NCBI GenBank assembly: GCA_903953565.1
Contig: CAJBKE010000037.1
Coordinates: forward strand, 62,001-126,000
Direction of reading: 5' to 3'
Length of the DNA stretch: 64,000 nt
From: an uncultured Verrucomicrobiota bacterium
GTDB lineage: Bacteria; Verrucomicrobiota; Verrucomicrobiia; Chthoniobacterales; JACTMZ01
The position numbers were made by a program, and so were the translations under genes. The notes beneath the pieces are model-generated. The model did no database searches. It worked only from the letters and a program-made list of their open reading frames with translations, and had not been told where the DNA came from. Below, in pieces: positions 25,941 to 35,501 of the stretch. Position 1 is the first letter of the stretch. Each line of letters opens with the position of its first letter.

Positions 25941-27013
25941 GCCTTTCCAAGATGATCCCGCAAACAACGGTGCTCGCCGCTTTATGCCTGGCACTCGTCG
26001 CGGTTGCGTCGCATGCCGAGGAGTCACCCGCTCCTGCTCCGGTCGCCGCACCGATTCCGGCGCCGAAGTCCGCATCATCCGCTGATCCGATTGATTCCCT
26101 CGATGCGGCACAACTCCAGCAAACCATCGAAATTCTGCGGCGCGACCACGTCCGCGGCGCTCAAATCGACGAACTGGGCATGACCCGCGCCACTCTGGCG
26201 GGTTTGCTCGAACGTCTCGCACCCGGCGCATCATTCGGCGGCGAAGTGCCCCCGCCTTCCGCCCCTTCACCGTTTCGTTCCGAGATCCTCGACGATCGCG
26301 CCGGCTACGTGCGACTCGGTTCCTTGCAGTCGGAAAACATCGCGCAACTCGATGCCGCCTTGCGTGATTTTTCCACGAAAAATCTCCACGGAGTCGTTCT
26401 CGATCTGCGCGCCACGCCTGCGTCCTCGGACTTCGCCTTGGCCGCGCAAGTGGCCGGAAGATTTTGTCCGGCGGGCAGTTCGCTTTTCACGCTGACCGGT
26501 CCCTCGAAGCAGGGCGAAGGCGGATTCGTGGCGGAAGGTGAACCGCTTTACCGCGGCCCGCTTGTCGTTCTTATCGACGAAGACACGGCCGAGGCGGCCG
26601 AGGCATTGGCGGCCACGCTGCGTTGGAACGCCAAAGCCATGTTGGTCGGAACGCGCTCGAGCGGTCGCTGTGTGGAGTTTTCCGACGTGGCCATTGGCGA
26701 TCAGCGTTTGCGCTTGGCCGTTTCCGAAGCGCTCATTGCCGGCCAGTCCGTTTATCCGCGCGGCCTGCGCCCCGACATTGAAGTGGCCCAAGATCCCGAT
26801 GAGCGGCAAGAAATTCTGGCCGCCTCGCTCAAGGACGGAGCGGGTGTTTATGTCTTCGAAAAGGAACGCGCGCGATTGAACGAAGCTTCCCTGGTCGCCG
26901 GAACCAACCCGGAGTTGGAGAGCGAGCCCGCGCAATCGGGCTTGATCGATCGGCCTCTGCAACGCGCCGTCGATCTCGTGACGGCCATCCGCATTTTCCG
27001 CAAACCGGGCTGA
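25937..27013 (+). CDS. S41-protease-like secreted protein, probably inactive
   Basis: A 358-residue exported protein (signal peptide ending near ASHA) with a proline/alanine-rich spacer and a C-terminal S41 (CtpA/tail-specific protease) fold. RAGYVRLGSL, GVVLDLRATP, PLVVLIDEDTAEAAEAL and RGLRPDIEV follow the family order. The usual SASASE nucleophile segment reads TAEAAEA and the usual TFGKG lysine site reads SSGRC, so the Ser/Lys dyad is missing. No PDZ domain was seen. A binding or regulatory role is possible. ATGA overlap with thiD. Confidence 0.72.
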   Translation: MSLSKMIPQTTVLAALCLALVAVASHAEESPAPAPVAAPIPAPKSASSADPIDSLDAAQLQQTIEILRRDHVRGAQIDELGMTRATLAGLLERLAPGASFGGEVPPPSAPSPFRSEILDDRAGYVRLGSLQSENIAQLDAALRDFSTKNLHGVVLDLRATPASSDFALAAQVAGRFCPAGSSLFTLTGPSKQGEGGFVAEGEPLYRGPLVVLIDEDTAEAAEALAATLRWNAKAMLVGTRSSGRCVEFSDVAIGDQRLRLAVSEALIAGQSVYPRGLRPDIEVAQDPDERQEILAASLKDGAGVYVFEKERARLNEASLVAGTNPELESEPAQSGLIDRPLQRAVDLVTAIRIFRKPG

Positions 27014-27037
27014 ACCACGAACGCGAGTCGCCGCCGG

Positions 27038-28324
27038 TCAGTGCCGCAGCAACCCGCGCAGTAAGTTGCCGACCGCCTCGGTGGCCTCGGCGGGAACCTC
27101 CGCGGCGGCTTCCGCCGCACCTGCAGCCGGCATAACCGCCATCGCGGTGACGACGCGTCCGGTCAAATTCTCCTCTGGCTTCGACGGTGTCCCGCTGATT
27201 TTCAGCGGTGTCCAATAATACCCGTCACATTCGTGACTGAAGAGGACGGGCACGAACGCCCCGAGGTAGGGCCGGCCCTTGCGGCGGATTCCGACCTGCA
27301 AATCCGCACCCAAACTTTCGGGTGCATAATGCCCGTCCCCGCGCACCGCGATGCCCCTCGGTGAGAGGGCTTGGAAGTCGGAGAAAGCAACGCGCCCGTC
27401 CGCTTGGCGCTGGAAATCAAAACGAAAAATCTGCCAAGGCACTTCGCTCCAATCCTCGTGATCGAGCATGCTGGCCAATTTGACGAGGAGACCGACTTCT
27501 TTGCTGCTTGCGCCGGTCAATTTCATTTTGCCGGACAAGGTCCCGTCTTTGAGCACCGCATCTCCACTGGAAACACCGCCGATATTGTTCGCGACGTTTG
27601 GGGGAACAAAGGCTTTCAGACCGACATCCTGCCAGGTGAATTCGCCGGACCATATTCCGTCCGCATGCGCGGCCGAGCCGCCCAACACTCCGCCTTGCTC
27701 ATCCTTGAACGCGAAACTTCTGACGTGCCAGCGGCCTTCCTTGTGTTCCGCGGAAATGCGTTCGATTTCCATCCCCGGCCAACGGGGAAAGGAAAATGTG
27801 CCTCCATGGCCCGCGAACGACCACACATCTCCTTGTTGCAGGGCGCGGAGCGATGCGCCTTCGATTGACCATCCCTCGCCATCGGCGTGATGCAAATCGA
27901 CCCGGCCGATCAACAAGTCGAGGGGAGGGGCTGTGAAACCCGGGGCGCCGGATGCCGGTGCCCCCGATTGCTGCCCTTCGCCCGCGCCGCGCAAAACGAC
28001 ATCGGCCTCGGTGATTTCCAGGTGCAGCGGCTCGGCCGATGGCTCGAGGATGCGCTGCCAGTCGACCACCGCACGCAAACCGCGCGCCTCCATCCGGGCG
28101 AAGGGAAAATTTCCGCCGGCCAAACGGAGCTGCCGCGCCTGCAGCACGCCGTCTTTCCAGGCGACGCCCTGCAAATCGACATCGGCCCCCAGAGCCTTGG
28201 CCAGTTGCCCGGCCAATTGGTTGCGGATCCAGTAATTGGCCAATTCCTCGCGCAGCAAAAACACGGCCCCGGCCGCGATCACCACCAACAAGGCGAGGAC
28301 CGGGAGCACGATTTTCCATCTCAC
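27038..28324 (-). CDS. AsmA-like membrane-anchored protein of unknown function
   Basis: About 428 residues from a GTG at 28324; an in-frame ATG at 28387 is the alternative. One N-terminal membrane span (IVLPVLALLVVIAAGAVFLL) is followed by a long beta-rich domain with alternating strands (LHLEITEADVVLRG, VDLHHADGEGWSIEGASLRAL). This resembles AsmA/YhdP-type proteins thought to move lipids across the periplasm. The C-terminus is alanine-rich. It is convergent with the S41-like gene and divergent from the RND operon. Family placement is tentative. Confidence 0.6.
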   Translation of the reverse strand: MRWKIVLPVLALLVVIAAGAVFLLREELANYWIRNQLAGQLAKALGADVDLQGVAWKDGVLQARQLRLAGGNFPFARMEARGLRAVVDWQRILEPSAEPLHLEITEADVVLRGAGEGQQSGAPASGAPGFTAPPLDLLIGRVDLHHADGEGWSIEGASLRALQQGDVWSFAGHGGTFSFPRWPGMEIERISAEHKEGRWHVRSFAFKDEQGGVLGGSAAHADGIWSGEFTWQDVGLKAFVPPNVANNIGGVSSGDAVLKDGTLSGKMKLTGASSKEVGLLVKLASMLDHEDWSEVPWQIFRFDFQRQADGRVAFSDFQALSPRGIAVRGDGHYAPESLGADLQVGIRRKGRPYLGAFVPVLFSHECDGYYWTPLKISGTPSKPEENLTGRVVTAMAVMPAAGAAEAAAEVPAEATEAVGNLLRGLLRH

Positions 28325-28419
28325 GCGCAAAAATAGAGCACGTGCCCTGCACGGTGGCCAGCCGCGTTGCTGTTTTCTGCTGTGCAAGGAGATCCGGAGC
28401 CGATTTCATCGGGGCCGTG

Positions 28420-29733
28420 ATGCCGACCTCCCGTCTTTGCCGCGTCTTCATCGTCGCGCTGGTTCCGCTTCTTGCCGGCTGCCCGCAAAAGCCGAAGCCC
28501 GTCCCGCCGGAACTCATCGTCCCGGTCGCCGCACCCGTGCAGCAGAGGGTTCCGGTGGTCCGCGAATGGGTCGGCATGCTCGAGGGTCTGGTCAATGCCA
28601 AGATTGTCGCGCAAGTCAGCGGCTACCTCGTCTCGCAAAATTACGACAACGGCTCTCTGGTCAAAAAGGGTCAGCTCCTTTTCCAAATCGACCCGCGCCC
28701 GTTCCAAGCGGTCCTCGATCAAGCAACCGGCCAGCTCGAGGAAGCCAAAGCGCGCCTCATCCGCGACGAAGCCAACGCCAAACGCGCCGTCGACCTGCTG
28801 GCCAAGAATGTCATCAGCCGCGAGCAATACGACGACGAGATCCAGGCTTTCGAAGCAAGCAAAGCGGCGACCTCCGCGGCCGAAGCCTCCGTCGAGCAGG
28901 CGCGACTCAACCTCGAATTCACCAGCATCACCGCACCGATCGACGGCATCGCCGGGATCAACATCGCGCAGGTCGGCAACCTCATCGGACCTTCGACCGG
29001 CACGCTGACCACCGTCACCATGGTCAACCCCATCAAGGCCAACTTCTACATCAGCGACTATCAATATCTGAACTACATCAACCCCTACTACGGCGATCCT
29101 GACAAACTCGTCGAGGCCGAGAAGAAAGGCGGCTTCGGTCTGCAGATCGTGCTGGCCGACGGCACCATCTATCCGCACCCCGGACGCCTCATGGCCATCA
29201 ACAACGTCGTGGGCCAGGACACCGGCGCGCTCGAAGTCGAAGCGCAGTTTCCCAATCCCGGCAACCTCCTCCGCGCCGGCCAGTTCGCCCGCGTGCGCGG
29301 CGTGACGCAGTGGCTCGACAACGCGCTCCTCGTCCCGCAACGCGCCATCAACGACCTCCAAGGCAAATCGCAGATCGCGGTGATCGGCCAGGACAGCAAG
29401 GTCGACCTCCGTCTCGTGCAGACCGGACCGACCTACGCGTCAATGCAAGTGATTACCGAAGGGCTCAAGCCCGGCGAGCAGGTTGTCATAGAGGGCATGC
29501 AGAAATTGCGTCAGGGCATGACGGTGAAAACCACGTCATGGCAGATGCCCCCGGGTTTCAACGCCGATCCCAGCCTGCCCGCGCCGCAACCGCCGGCGGC
29601 GGACGGCGATTACATGATCGAGCCGCCGGAGGCCGCGCTCGAGGGTGCGTCCGCGCCCGCGGAACCGGTCGTTCCTCCGCCCGCGACACCCGCGCCCACC
29701 CCGCTGCCCGAAGCTTCCGCCACGCCGGCCTGA
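28420..29733 (+). CDS. RND efflux periplasmic adaptor lipoprotein
   Basis: A 437-residue membrane fusion protein with lipobox LLAGC. The lipoyl/hairpin pattern is AQVSGYLVSQNYDNGSLV and LLFQIDPRPFQAVLDQA, followed by alpha-hairpin, ITAPIDGIAG and a beta-barrel. It resembles AcrA/MexA. The C-terminal ~60 residues are a proline/alanine-rich tail that is unusually long. It links the RND pump to an outer membrane channel, but no TolC-like gene is in the window. The ATG at 28420 gives a proper lipoprotein signal. Confidence 0.9.
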   Translation: MPTSRLCRVFIVALVPLLAGCPQKPKPVPPELIVPVAAPVQQRVPVVREWVGMLEGLVNAKIVAQVSGYLVSQNYDNGSLVKKGQLLFQIDPRPFQAVLDQATGQLEEAKARLIRDEANAKRAVDLLAKNVISREQYDDEIQAFEASKAATSAAEASVEQARLNLEFTSITAPIDGIAGINIAQVGNLIGPSTGTLTTVTMVNPIKANFYISDYQYLNYINPYYGDPDKLVEAEKKGGFGLQIVLADGTIYPHPGRLMAINNVVGQDTGALEVEAQFPNPGNLLRAGQFARVRGVTQWLDNALLVPQRAINDLQGKSQIAVIGQDSKVDLRLVQTGPTYASMQVITEGLKPGEQVVIEGMQKLRQGMTVKTTSWQMPPGFNADPSLPAPQPPAADGDYMIEPPEAALEGASAPAEPVVPPPATPAPTPLPEASATPA

Positions 29734-29754
29734 TGCGCGGAGCCTGACCCGACC

Positions 29755-32700
29755 ATGTCGCAGTTTTTCGTCAACCGTCCGATCGTGGCGATGGTCATTG
29801 CCATCATCACGGTCATCATCGGCCTTGTCTCCATGGCGCGCCTGCCCGTCGCGCAATACCCGAACATCGTCCCGCCGCAGATCCAGGTGAACGCGACCTA
29901 TGTCGGCGCGGACGCGCTGACCGTCGAGCAATCGGTAGCTACGCCGATCGAGCAGCAGGTCAACGGCGTCGAGGGCATGGAATACATGTATTCGGTCAAT
30001 GCCAACAACGGCAGTATGACCCTCAACGTCTTCTTCGGCGTCGACACCGACCCGACCGACGACCAGATCCTCACGCAGATGCGGCAGGCGCAGGCCAATT
30101 CGCAACTGCCAGCACCCGTCGTCGAATTCGGCACCACCGTGCAGCAGAGCACGTCTGCACCGCTCCTTCTCTTCGCGCTCAATTCCCCCGACGACACTTT
30201 CAATTCCCTCTTCCTCGCCAATTACGCCTACATCAACCTAAACAACGAACTGGCGCGTCTCCCCGGCATCTCCAACGTCGCCATCTTCGGTGCCGGCCAA
30301 TATGCCATGCGCATTTGGGTCACACCCGACCAGCTGGCCAAGCTAGACGTCACCGCGCAGGAAATCATCAACGCGGTCAAGCAGCAGAACCGCGTCAATC
30401 CCATTGGCAAAGTCGGGGCCAAACCGGTCCCTTCCGGTCAGGAATTCGCCTACACCGTGATCGGCGAGGGTTATCTCACCACGGTCGAGGAATTCGGCGA
30501 GGTCGTGGTGCGGGCCAATGCAGACGGCTCCATCCTCCGCCTCAAAGACGTGGCGCGCATCGAACTCGGCGCGCAGAATTACAATGTCGAGGGCCGCTTC
30601 CAAGGCAAGCCGGCCGCCATCATCGCCCTCTACCAGACGCCGGGCAGCAACGCGCTCGACGCGGCCCGCGAGGCGCAGCAACTCATGGCCAAGTTGTCCG
30701 AGAGCTTTCCGCCCGGTATGCAATACACCGAGTCGCTCAACACCACGCTCGCCGTCACCGCCGGCATCGAGGAAATCGTCAAAACCCTCTTCGAGGCCCT
30801 TCTTCTCGTCATTGTCGTCGTCTTCATCTTCCTGCAGGGGTGGCGCGCCACGCTCATTCCGCTCCTCGCCGTTCCCGTCTCGCTCATCGGCACCTTCGCC
30901 ATTTTCCCGCTGCTCGGATTTTCCATCAACACGCTCTCGCTCTTCGGCCTGGTGCTGGCCATCGGTCTCGTCGTCGACGACGCCATCGTGGTGGTCGAAG
31001 CCGTCGAGCACCATATCGAGCAGGGAATGAGCCCGCGCGATGCCACGCTCAAGGCCATGCAGGAAGTCTCCGGTCCGGTCGTGGCCATCGCCCTTGTCCT
31101 TTCCTCGGTCTTCATCCCCACGGTCTTCATCCCCGGCATCACCGGCAGCCTCTACCAACAGTTCGCCGTGACCATCGCGGTCTCCGTCTGCTTGTCCGCT
31201 TTCAACGCCCTGACCCTCAGTCCGGCCATCGCCGCGCTCATCCTGCGCCCGAAAGGCGAAACCCGCGGACCGCTCGGCGGATTCTACAAGTGGTTCAACA
31301 ACATGTTCGGCAAGGCCACGAACGACTACGTGCGCATTTGCGGCGCGGCCATCCGCAAACTCGTCCTCAGCCTCGGCTTCCTCGGAATCCTGACGGCGGC
31401 CGCACTTTTCTTCGGCGGCCGTCTCGCCCCGTCCTTCCTGCCCGAAGAGGATCAGGGCTATTTCTACGCCGCCCTGCAGCTGCCCAACGCGTCCTCGATG
31501 GAGCGCACCGGCGTGGTGGCCGCGCAGGTCGAGAAGATCCTCATGGACGCACCCGGCGTGAAATACGTGACTACCGCGGTCGGCTTCAACCTGCTCAGCC
31601 AGGTCTACACGACCTACAACGCATTTTTCTTCGTCACGCTCGAGCCGTGGGACGAGCGCACCACACCGCAGACGCAATACAACAACATCATGCGCCGGGT
31701 GAACGCCCAGCTGGCCGCGCTTCCGTCCGCCATGGCCTTCGCTTTTTCGCCGCCCGCCATTCCCGGCGTCGGCACTTCGGGAGGCGTGAATTTTGTCCTG
31801 CAGGACCGCTCCGGCGGCACGGTCCAATTCCTCGCCGAGCAAACCCAGGCCTTCATGGCCGCGGCGTCCAAACGCCCCGAGCTGCAGAACATCAACACGA
31901 CCTTCCTCCCCTCCGTCCCGCAAATCAAACTCTCCGTCGATCGCGACAAAGCCCTCGTCGAAGGCGTCTCGATCAACGATGCCTACGATTCGCTCCGCGC
32001 TTTTATGGGTGGCACGATGGTCAACTACTTCAACCGCTTCGGCCTGCAGTGGCAGGTCTACGTGCAAGCCGAGGGCAAATACCGCACTGACATCGACGAG
32101 GTCGGGCAATTCTACGTGCGCAACCGCCAGGGCGAGAGCGTTCCGATTTCCGGCATCGTGCAAAGCAAGCCGCGCTACGGGCCGGAATTCACCATGCGCT
32201 TCAACATGTATCGCTCGGCGCAGATCAACGCCACCGCGGCCGACGGCTACAGCTCCTCGCAGGCCATGGCGGCGATGGAAGAAGTCTTCGCCCAGACCAT
32301 GCCGAAGGAAATGGGCTTCAACTACCTCGGTATGTCATTCCAGGAAAAGAAAGCCGCGCAGGGTGTTTCGCCCGTGGCCATTTTCGCCCTCGCCCTGGTC
32401 TTCGTTTTCCTCATCCTTGCCGCCCAATACGAAAGCTGGTCGCTTCCGTTCAGCGTCCTCCTCGGCACACCCATCGCCGTCTTCGGCGCGTTCTTCGCGC
32501 TTTGGGCGCGCGGCATGGAAAACAACGTCTACGCGCAGATCGGACTCATCATGCTCATCGGTCTCGCCGCGAAGAACGCCATCCTTATCGTTGAATTCTG
32601 CAAGAGCGAATACGAAGGAGGGAAAAGTCTTTTCGATGCCGCCCTGGCCGGTGCGCGCGTGCGGTTGCGTCCGATCCTGATGACCGCCTTTGCCTTCATC

Positions 32701-32907
32701 CTCGGCTGCGTTCCGCTCTGGACCGCCACCGGATCCGGTTCCATCTCGCGTCAGACCATGGGCACGGCCGTCATCGGCGGCATGACCGCAGCCACGCTTT
32801 TCGCCATCTTCATTATTCCGATGCTTTTCTACGTGGTGGAAAAACTCTCGGGCTCCAAGCCGGGTGAAAACGCCACTGAGCCGAAAGTCAAAAGCTCAGC
32901 GCCCTGA
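29755..32907 (+). CDS. RND multidrug efflux transporter (AcrB/HAE1 type)
   Basis: A 1050-residue inner-membrane proton antiporter with the usual 12-span layout. The proton-relay residues are present: Asp408-Asp409 in GLVVDDAIVV and Lys940 in GLAAKNAILIVEF. The N-terminus SQFFVNRPIVAMVIAIITVI is typical of the HAE1 family, which exports hydrophobic drugs and dyes. It lies 21 bp after the adaptor gene, forming a two-gene operon. No adjacent TetR- or MarR-type regulator was found. Confidence 0.96.
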   Translation: MSQFFVNRPIVAMVIAIITVIIGLVSMARLPVAQYPNIVPPQIQVNATYVGADALTVEQSVATPIEQQVNGVEGMEYMYSVNANNGSMTLNVFFGVDTDPTDDQILTQMRQAQANSQLPAPVVEFGTTVQQSTSAPLLLFALNSPDDTFNSLFLANYAYINLNNELARLPGISNVAIFGAGQYAMRIWVTPDQLAKLDVTAQEIINAVKQQNRVNPIGKVGAKPVPSGQEFAYTVIGEGYLTTVEEFGEVVVRANADGSILRLKDVARIELGAQNYNVEGRFQGKPAAIIALYQTPGSNALDAAREAQQLMAKLSESFPPGMQYTESLNTTLAVTAGIEEIVKTLFEALLLVIVVVFIFLQGWRATLIPLLAVPVSLIGTFAIFPLLGFSINTLSLFGLVLAIGLVVDDAIVVVEAVEHHIEQGMSPRDATLKAMQEVSGPVVAIALVLSSVFIPTVFIPGITGSLYQQFAVTIAVSVCLSAFNALTLSPAIAALILRPKGETRGPLGGFYKWFNNMFGKATNDYVRICGAAIRKLVLSLGFLGILTAAALFFGGRLAPSFLPEEDQGYFYAALQLPNASSMERTGVVAAQVEKILMDAPGVKYVTTAVGFNLLSQVYTTYNAFFFVTLEPWDERTTPQTQYNNIMRRVNAQLAALPSAMAFAFSPPAIPGVGTSGGVNFVLQDRSGGTVQFLAEQTQAFMAAASKRPELQNINTTFLPSVPQIKLSVDRDKALVEGVSINDAYDSLRAFMGGTMVNYFNRFGLQWQVYVQAEGKYRTDIDEVGQFYVRNRQGESVPISGIVQSKPRYGPEFTMRFNMYRSAQINATAADGYSSSQAMAAMEEVFAQTMPKEMGFNYLGMSFQEKKAAQGVSPVAIFALALVFVFLILAAQYESWSLPFSVLLGTPIAVFGAFFALWARGMENNVYAQIGLIMLIGLAAKNAILIVEFCKSEYEGGKSLFDAALAGARVRLRPILMTAFAFILGCVPLWTATGSGSISRQTMGTAVIGGMTAATLFAIFIIPMLFYVVEKLSGSKPGENATEPKVKSSAP

Positions 32908-32917
32908 TCTTCTTTTT

Positions 32918-32989
32918 TGTAGCGGCGGTCTATGACCGTCGGTGCATGTGGGGGAGATTGGGTTCCGACGGTCATAGACCGCCGCTACA
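32918..32989. repeat. Inverted repeat, family 2
   Basis: A 72-bp element with near-perfect terminal arms TGTAGCGGCGGTCTATGACC and the inverted copy ending CCGCCGCTACA, around a 22-bp centre. It follows the RND gene stop. A degenerate relative is at 58683-58793. The T-run just before it (TTTTTT) means it could also form a terminator-like structure on the opposite strand. Confidence 0.8.
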
Positions 32990-32992
32990 ATT

Positions 32993-33060
32993 GGTGGATC
33001 GCGATGTCCCTATCGCGATTTTCAAGAGGGAATATCGCGCCGGGACGGCGCGATTCACCT
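32993..33060. repeat. Double-hairpin palindromic repeat, family 1, short form (reverse orientation)
   Basis: A 68-bp copy lying 3 bp after the family 2 repeat. Compared with the 15075 copy the arm order is reversed: the ATCGCGAT arm comes first and the GCGCCGGGACGGCGCG arm second. The outer ends GGTGGATCGCG and CGCGATTCACC differ by one base from perfect inversion. Confidence 0.85.
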
Positions 33061-33077
33061 AGCGACCCGGCTTTATG

Positions 33078-34289
33078 TTATTCAGCAGCACGCGGATCTT
33101 TCTCTTCCTCCTCCAATTCCATCATGCGTCGCGCACTGCGCTCGCCGAGCCACGCGCCGAAGCGGACCCATCCGGAGCCCTGGGCTGCATCCGCGATTTT
33201 TTTGAGACGTTCGTTTTCGCTGCGCGCATCACCGAGTTTTTCCCTCGTACGCCGCAAAGCCGAGGCATAGCCGGCCAAGTCGAGCGGATCACGACCCTCG
33301 TACAGTGCCGCCCAGTGGGCAGGAACGATCGAAGCTTCGCGCGAGCGGACAACTTCCGCCGTGACTGCCCGGATGTCCTCCGGCGAGGCCAAGGATGCCA
33401 GCCGCAGCAAGGCTTGTTGGAAGAGATCTTCGCGCAGTCCCGAAAGATTGTTCCAAGCCGAGCGATGATAAGAAGCAAAGTTGCGCCTTGTCTCCGGCGA
33501 GACGCCCAACTTGCCGCTCAGGGCACCGAGCACTTCCATTTGGGTCTGCAGGACATCGGCCATGGCGCGCGCGGTCGGTTCGCTGTCCACCGAGGGCGGA
33601 TAATGCCGGAGGAGCGGCTGGCGGACGATGGCAAGCAGACCTTGCAGTCCGGCCAGCACAACCAGCCCCTGCGAGAGATTGGCCACATCAACGGGCAACG
33701 GATTGGCCGCGAGAAAATCACGACGCAGAAAAAGGTTCGAGGCCGGACCGGCGAAATAACCGATCCCGAGCCAATCGGCCAGTTCCGCGCCCGCGCGTCC
33801 CGGCGCCCACAAACGCTCCAAGTGTGCGGCGCGCGGCTCGTCCGGAGGAAGCGGTTGGCCGCGGCTGTCGACCGCGACCATGGCGGTAACCGCCATGGCC
33901 AGAGGCCGTCCTTCGCGCGATTGCTGAAGAGCGTCGAGGCATTTTTCGATGCGCTCGGGTGCGTAGGCGTCGCCGGCCTGCAAAAACGCGAGGAATTCGA
34001 AATTGGCCAGGTATTCCGATACCGCCCCCAGCGCGGAGGCCAGAGAGCCGGGTTCCACCTGGACGATTTCGACGTTCAGATCGGGAATGACACTTTGCAG
34101 CAACTCCGCTTCCGGACTCGTGCCGTCATCGAGCAGAACAACCAAATTGGGCGGACGCGTCTGTGTGCCGAGTGAAGCCAGCGACTCCCGGATCCCCGGC
34201 AGCTTGGGGAAAAGCGGCACGACCACCGCCACGCTCGACTCCGCGTAGGGGATCTCCGCTGATACGCTGTTAATTTCCGCCTCCGACAT
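33078..34289 (-). CDS. Glycosyltransferase family 2-like protein
   Basis: About 403 residues. The N-terminal half has a GT-A look (SVAVVVPLFPKLPGIRESL, VVLLDDGTSPEAE, FLQAGDAYAPERIEKCL), with AGDAY in the place of the metal DxD, so catalysis is uncertain. The C-terminal half is helical and ends in an acidic, coiled-coil-like tail (MELEEEEKDPRAAE). The ATG at 34289 has GGAAG a few bases upstream. Earlier in-frame codons run into the divergent aminopeptidase gene. The role is unknown. Confidence 0.65.
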   Translation of the reverse strand: MSEAEINSVSAEIPYAESSVAVVVPLFPKLPGIRESLASLGTQTRPPNLVVLLDDGTSPEAELLQSVIPDLNVEIVQVEPGSLASALGAVSEYLANFEFLAFLQAGDAYAPERIEKCLDALQQSREGRPLAMAVTAMVAVDSRGQPLPPDEPRAAHLERLWAPGRAGAELADWLGIGYFAGPASNLFLRRDFLAANPLPVDVANLSQGLVVLAGLQGLLAIVRQPLLRHYPPSVDSEPTARAMADVLQTQMEVLGALSGKLGVSPETRRNFASYHRSAWNNLSGLREDLFQQALLRLASLASPEDIRAVTAEVVRSREASIVPAHWAALYEGRDPLDLAGYASALRRTREKLGDARSENERLKKIADAAQGSGWVRFGAWLGERSARRMMELEEEEKDPRAAE

Positions 34290-34341
34290 GGGCTTCCATT
34301 CGTAACGGATAGCGCTGTAGAATTCCACCTGCATTAAAATC

Positions 34342-35484
34342 ATGAGCAACCGATCCTTCCCTCCCTTCAGTCTGAGCCGTCTCATCAAGAAGACATTCGA
34401 ACCCCAACCCGGACAGCGTGTCTGTGTTCTGATCGATCTGAAGGAACCGCGCGATATCAAGGATTTCAAATTCCTGCAGGACACCAGCCTCACGGTGCAA
34501 AAGAAGGCGCACGATGTCTTCTATCAGGGTCTGAAAAACGGCGTTCTCGAGGAACTCGGGCTCAAAGGCGGCGAGATCTACGCCTACGAACTGACGGGTG
34601 GCAGCAACCTCGATTTGCCCGACGAGGCCTTTGCCCCGGATGGGCGCCAGCTCAGCTTCGAGAAGGACATCTATCCGAACTACGATCTTATCCTCTGCGT
34701 CTCGACCTACTCGGCCACCGCACCGCTCACCGCCTCGGCCAAACAGCACGGCTTCCGCGGCGCGACGCTCCATGGGGTGAATGACATCATTCTTTCATCC
34801 GGCCTGTCGGTCGATTATGACGAAGTCAGCGTCGAGGCGGAGAAACTACGTCAGGGCATGACCCGCGCCGACTGGGTCGAGCTCGACTTCCATCTCGAAA
34901 ACGGCGCCAAGCACACGCTCAAGCTCGATCTCGGCCAACAAGAAGCGCAGAAGAGCCACGGGCTTTGCCGCGGCACCGAGCCCGATGTAGCCAATCTTCC
35001 CGCCGGCGAAATTTATTACGTTCCGGTCGGCGCCGAAGGCGAGTTCCCCATGAAATACGAGGATGGCACGCTCGGCCTCATGCATGTCACCGGCGGACGT
35101 ATCAAGAAAGCGACCCTGATCAAAGGCAGTGCCGCGACCATCGAAGCCCATAACCGCAAACTCGAGAGCGATCCGGTCACCGGCGAACTCGGCGAACTCG
35201 GTTTCGGCACGCAGGTTCTCCCGGTCTCGGGCAAAGATATTCAGGACGAGAAAATCCGAGGCACTTTTCACATCGCCACCGGCCGCAGCGACCATCTCGG
35301 TGGCAGCCTCACGCCCGACCGCTTTGCCAACAAGATGAACGCCACGCATGACGACATTCTTTTCTCCCGCGAGAAAACTCCCGAGGTGAAGTCGTCCGAA
35401 GTCCGTATCTTCCGCGACAACAAAGTGGAGATCCTCCTCAAAGATTTCCATCCGTCGTCCTACATGGAGAGCCTGCTCGCCTAG
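34342..35484 (+). CDS. M29-family aminopeptidase-like metallopeptidase
   Basis: A 380-residue protein resembling the AmpS/AmpT thermophilic metalloproteases. The metal ligands of that family can be matched: Glu in NLPAGEIYYVP, Glu in ELGFGTQ, His in FHIATGRSDHLGG, and His/Asp in NATHDDILF. M29 enzymes are cytoplasmic dimeric aminopeptidases of broad specificity. Overall identity looks low, so the assignment rests on these motifs. The methyltransferase gene starts 17 bp downstream. Confidence 0.75.
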   Translation: MSNRSFPPFSLSRLIKKTFEPQPGQRVCVLIDLKEPRDIKDFKFLQDTSLTVQKKAHDVFYQGLKNGVLEELGLKGGEIYAYELTGGSNLDLPDEAFAPDGRQLSFEKDIYPNYDLILCVSTYSATAPLTASAKQHGFRGATLHGVNDIILSSGLSVDYDEVSVEAEKLRQGMTRADWVELDFHLENGAKHTLKLDLGQQEAQKSHGLCRGTEPDVANLPAGEIYYVPVGAEGEFPMKYEDGTLGLMHVTGGRIKKATLIKGSAATIEAHNRKLESDPVTGELGELGFGTQVLPVSGKDIQDEKIRGTFHIATGRSDHLGGSLTPDRFANKMNATHDDILFSREKTPEVKSSEVRIFRDNKVEILLKDFHPSSYMESLLA

Positions 35485-35501
35485 CAGACATCCTCCCCCG
35501 C

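Noticed and set aside
30343-32163. 606-codon minus-strand ORF opposite the RND pump
   Set aside because: Antisense shadow of a strongly conserved transporter; its composition (Glu, Asp, Gly, His) is typical of reverse-strand reading in high-GC genes.
32918-33060. Remnant of an insertion sequence after the RND gene
   Set aside because: Two inverted repeats lie side by side, but no transposase fragment or target duplication is visible; they are better described as members of two repeat families.
33078-34493. N-terminal extension of the GT2-like protein to 34493
   Set aside because: The extra residues would be antisense to the start of the M29 gene and have no family similarity; the ATG at 34289 has a plausible ribosome site.
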